Origin: an uncultured Sphingomonadales bacterium
Lineage (GTDB): Bacteria; Pseudomonadota; Alphaproteobacteria; Sphingomonadales; Sphingomonadaceae
DNA: 8,599 bases
Direction: 5' to 3'
Assembly (NCBI GenBank): GCA_903958285.1
Contig: CAJBSR010000548.1
Location: 1-8,599 of the forward strand
The notes beneath the pieces are model-generated. The model worked only from the letters and a program-made list of their open reading frames with translations. It did no database searches and had not been told where the DNA came from. Shown piece after piece: positions 6,333-8,599 of the stretch. Position 1 is the stretch's first letter; each line of letters starts with the position of its first letter. A program made the position numbers and the translations under genes.

Positions 6333-7040
6333 TTAGTGAGCGGGTTTCGGCGCCGCCTTGGCAGGCCCGGCACTTGGCATCGCCTTCGCCGCTGCCTTGG
6401 CCTGCGGAACGCCATCGACATCGAAGGATTGGATGATCACGCTGTCTTCGATCGCCTTCAGCGCCAGATTTGCATCGTAAAACTTGCCGGCCTTCAGCAG
6501 CTGCGATGCTTCGGTCAGATGCTCAGCTGCCGAAACAGTGGGAACCATCGCCGCATTTGTCAGGATGTTGATGTTCGCAAGCCTAAGGGTTTCAGCGGCC
6601 TTTTGCTGATCGCCCTTGGCAAGGTGCTCGTTCGCCTTGGCGATGCTTTGCTGCTTTGCGGGCGTCAGCACATAATCTTCGCCAACCGCCATCCAGACAT
6701 CGAAGGGCGCGAGGTCTGGCGCCATGCCAGCCTTTGCATTTGCGGGCATTGCGTCTGCAGCGGTACTCTTTGCCTTTTCTATGTCGTTCAACGCGGCATC
6801 GACGAGCGTCTGGGCCGCCTCCGTCGAACCATCGAAGATGGCAAACCGTGCGGCGCGGATTTCACGCATCGCGCGGAAAGCCTCATCGACACTCTTAACT
6901 GCGGCCTGGTTCTTCGCCTTGTTGGTGACGCTATGGACTGGATCACCCGTTCCTGTCGGCGTCGTTCCAGCTTGCGAGCAGGCGGACGCCGTTATGAGGA
7001 GTGCGGCCATCGCGGTGGAGATAAAGGGAGTTCTACGCAT
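6333..7040 (-). CDS. YfdX-family protein, putative lipoprotein
   Basis: This 235-aa protein matches the YfdX family, a helical-bundle periplasmic family known in E. coli as an EvgA-regulated product and linked in enterics to acid and antibiotic stress. Diagnostic stretches are AMREIRAARFAIFDG (57-71), EDYVLTPAKQQSIAKANEHL (121-140), GDQQKAAETLRLANINIL (143-160) and GKFYDANLALKAIEDSVII (185-203), which align by memory with the E. coli protein. The N-terminus MRRTPFISTAMAALLITASA-C21 looks like a lipoprotein signal, although Ala rather than Leu is at -3, so ordinary signal peptidase cleavage is possible. After residue 212 a tail of Ala, Lys and Pro extends beyond the enteric protein. AAGGAG lies 7 nt upstream of the ATG. 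The gene starts 49 bp after the secreted hypothetical gene with no terminator between, suggesting co-transcription, and a strong terminator follows. Confidence 0.87.
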   Translation of the reverse strand: MRRTPFISTAMAALLITASACSQAGTTPTGTGDPVHSVTNKAKNQAAVKSVDEAFRAMREIRAARFAIFDGSTEAAQTLVDAALNDIEKAKSTAADAMPANAKAGMAPDLAPFDVWMAVGEDYVLTPAKQQSIAKANEHLAKGDQQKAAETLRLANINILTNAAMVPTVSAAEHLTEASQLLKAGKFYDANLALKAIEDSVIIQSFDVDGVPQAKAAAKAMPSAGPAKAAPKPAH

Positions 7041-7089
7041 CTACATTCTCCTTTTAAGTCAGGGATTCCATCCGGGCGGGTAGCCCAGA

Positions 7090-7494
7090 TTAATTGGTCT
7101 TGGTGTAGGGGATGAATGGACCGAGGTTCACGAACCCGGTCGTCATTCGGGAAAGCGGATCCCACAGACGAACCGTATCGATGGAGCACAGCTGCGATGA
7201 CCAATTATCCGTGACGAGCACATCCTGATCATCCAGGGCGCTCGCGCCGGATGTCGGTATGTTCAGATAATAACGGTTGCTCGACGTTTTGTAGAGCAGG
7301 CCGATGCCATCGAACACATCAACTGAATCAATCGAGTATTGTGAAATGCAAGATTGCGGTTTTCCAGCCGAATAACCCGAAAGCGTGGCATCGAGACGTT
7401 CCTGGGGTTTTGTTGGCGCCGCCATTGCAGATGAGCTCGCAAGTGCAGCCGCGAAGAGGCCAATATAAGAGAGGCCATTTACGAACCGACGCAT
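7090..7494 (-). CDS. Secreted hypothetical protein with two cysteines
   Basis: This 134-aa precursor has a signal peptide ending SSAMA-APTKP (cleavage after residue 25) and a mature part of about 109 residues. Recognisable pieces are SAGKPQSCI (42-50), YYLNIPTSGASALDDQDVLV (75-94), SQLCSIDTVRLWD (100-112) and a GFVNLGPFIPYTK end (120-132). I recall similar small secreted proteins in sphingomonads with the AGKP...C and SQLC blocks conserved, but know of no function. Cys49 and Cys103 are the only cysteines and could form a disulfide in the periplasm. AGGAGG lies 8 nt before the ATG but is fully paired in a leader hairpin (7501-7526). It is upstream of the YfdX gene, 49 bp away and probably in one operon. 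The gene itself is well supported by signal peptide, ribosome site and start; its role is unknown. Confidence 0.75.
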   Translation of the reverse strand: MRRFVNGLSYIGLFAAALASSSAMAAPTKPQERLDATLSGYSAGKPQSCISQYSIDSVDVFDGIGLLYKTSSNRYYLNIPTSGASALDDQDVLVTDNWSSQLCSIDTVRLWDPLSRMTTGFVNLGPFIPYTKTN

Positions 7495-7500
7495 TACCTT

Positions 7501-7526
7501 ATCCTCCTATCTGTTCATAAGAGGAT
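7501..7526 (-). promoter_or_regulatory. Leader hairpin sequestering the Shine-Dalgarno of the secreted hypothetical gene
   Basis: On the minus strand, arm ATCCTCTTAT (7526-7517), loop GAACAG (7516-7511) and arm ATAGGAGGAT (7510-7501) form a 10-bp stem with one G-U pair and no bulge. The 3' arm contains AGGAGG (7508-7503), the ribosome binding site for ATG 7494, so the mRNA would hide its initiation site when folded. This could be a thermosensor, a protein- or ligand-controlled switch, or, at the DNA level, a near-perfect operator dyad. Confidence 0.55.
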
Positions 7527-7608
7527 GTTAAAACGGCCAAGAAATCTGATGTCTGGTCGCAATATGAAATTCGCGTAATGTTTCTCAGGTCATCACGCCG
7601 GTGCGCCG

Positions 7609-8599
7609 CTAAGGAGCTGTGTGGATCAGCCGGCTGCCTTCCCGGCGGCTTAGGCGACTGAAGGTGATCGCACCAAGCAGGCCGATCGCGGCAAGGACAT
7701 GGAATGCCGGTGGGAAATGTTCCGCAACCAGCGTTTCCTTTATGGACGGGTCGCCTGCCAGCTGTGCCGACATTGCAGCGACAGAGACCCCAAGTGTCAT
7801 GGCGAGTTGCAGCGCAAGTTGGGAAAGTGTGTTGGCGCCGGCTTCATCCTTTTTTTCAACATCGGCAAAGGTCATCGCATTGGCGCCGCCGAACACAATG
7901 CCCTGCGCAATGCCTCCGATCAGCATCAGGCCAATCATCTGCGGGTAATCAACGCGGACGATGAACCCGAAGGCGGCAATGGATGCGGCCGAGATCAGTG
8001 ACCCCGTGATGAGCACGGGTCGGAAGCCAAAGCGATCAAAAAGCCATGGCCCGCCGGCCCGCATCGTGAGCGCGCCGATAGCGTAGACGGAACTGAGCGC
8101 ACCTGACGTCAGAATAGGCAGGCCAAAGCCGATCTGAAACAAGAGGGGCAGCAGGAAGGTCGCGCCGCCCGCACTGATCCGGATGAAGAGCGCGCCTAGA
8201 GCTGCGGTGCGCAGGCTGTGAATCTTCAGGAGAGAGATGTCGAGAAGGCGGGGGTGGTCCAGCTTATAGCGACCGACGTAGAGGGAGAGGAGAACGAGCC
8301 CTGCCGCGCCGCTGACAGTGACAAGGAGAAGAGGTGCCAGACCGTCTCCAAGCAATGTGAGACTGAAGAGGAGCAGCACCATGCCGCCGCTCAAGAACAG
8401 GATGCGCTCCAAGCCAGGTCTTTGGTGGCCTACAACGTCCTTAGCTGGCACATCAGATTCCACGGGGAGAGAGCGGCGCGCCAGAATGACCGCTGCGACC
8501 CCGATGGGCACGTTGACGAGAAAGATGTATTCCCATCCCAGACTGGCCGTCAGGACCGCCCCTACAAGCGGCCCGATGGCTGGCCCGATCAGCGCTGTC
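7609..8599 (-). CDS. MFS transporter, DHA2 (EmrB/QacA-like) family, C-terminal part (runs off right edge)
   Basis: The minus-strand frame is open from the window end to TAG at 7611-7609, giving 329 residues. A GTG at 8511 would be a false start, because typical MFS sequence continues upstream: GPAIGPLVG (8586-8560) is motif C of drug/H+ antiporters, followed by LGWEYIFLVNVPIG, the DHA2 hallmark just after it. Later come LFDRFGFRP between spans of the C-terminal half and many hydrophobic segments. Family members are usually about 450-500 aa, so some 130-150 N-terminal residues are missing beyond the right edge. The family exports drugs or other small amphipathic compounds across the inner membrane using the proton gradient; the substrate here is unknown. 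No outer-membrane partner or adaptor gene is visible. The gap to the next gene is 114 bp with no terminator seen, so read-through is possible. Confidence 0.9.
   Translation of the reverse strand, partial: TALIGPAIGPLVGAVLTASLGWEYIFLVNVPIGVAAVILARRSLPVESDVPAKDVVGHQRPGLERILFLSGGMVLLLFSLTLLGDGLAPLLLVTVSGAAGLVLLSLYVGRYKLDHPRLLDISLLKIHSLRTAALGALFIRISAGGATFLLPLLFQIGFGLPILTSGALSSVYAIGALTMRAGGPWLFDRFGFRPVLITGSLISAASIAAFGFIVRVDYPQMIGLMLIGGIAQGIVFGGANAMTFADVEKKDEAGANTLSQLALQLAMTLGVSVAAMSAQLAGDPSIKETLVAEHFPPAFHVLAAIGLLGAITFSRLSRREGSRLIHTAP

Noticed and set aside
6336..7115. 259-aa plus-strand frame opposite the YfdX gene
   Set aside because: Antisense shadow of a recognised YfdX gene; its Arg/Cys-rich sequence is not protein-like.
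8509..8511. GTG at 8511 as the start of the MFS gene
   Set aside because: The frame continues upstream with the DHA2 motif C and the WEYIFLVNVPIG segment, so the true start lies beyond the window.

Overview
The window looks like part of a chromosome from an alphaproteobacterium, most likely a sphingomonad. The base composition is moderately GC-rich. The mix of a TonB-dependent receptor, an alginate-export-type porin and a small secreted 'AGKP...C' hypothetical protein that I associate with Sphingomonadales also fits. This assignment is by recognition of protein families, not by a search. No rRNA, tRNA, CRISPR array, insertion sequence or phage gene is visible.

Left part (1-3904). A minus-strand gene running off the left edge encodes the signal peptide and start of the plug domain of a TonB-dependent receptor of the siderophore-receptor type. 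Diverging from it is a tightly packed three-gene plus-strand operon with ATGA overlaps at both junctions: an ABC-2-type ATPase (466-1197) and two different DUF3526-type membrane permeases (1194-2639 and 2636-3904). These three genes would form one heterodimeric transporter, NosFY-like in organisation. The gap between the receptor and the operon holds a 15-bp Fur-box-like dyad, a 14-codon upstream ORF whose stop overlaps the receptor start, and AT-rich promoter-like sequence. A plausible reading is an iron- or metal-responsive uptake/export pair; the substrate cannot be read from sequence.

Middle and right part (4037-8599). All genes are on the minus strand. In transcription order they are: the C-terminal two-thirds of an EmrB/QacA-like (DHA2) MFS drug exporter, entering from the right edge; a 134-aa secreted hypothetical protein; a YfdX-family putative lipoprotein; a strong rho-independent terminator; a long non-coding gap; a secreted SnoaL/CaMKII-association-like (NTF2-fold) protein; a second hairpin terminator; and an alginate-export-family outer-membrane porin. 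Every complete product in this half has an N-terminal export signal, so the block is devoted to the cell envelope. The operon of the ABC genes and the porin gene are convergent, with only a weak hairpin between them.

The most notable non-coding feature is a 10-bp hairpin in the leader of the 134-aa hypothetical gene. It buries the complete Shine-Dalgarno sequence in its 3' arm, which suggests translational control (for example a thermometer or protein/ligand switch), although the same DNA dyad could be an operator.
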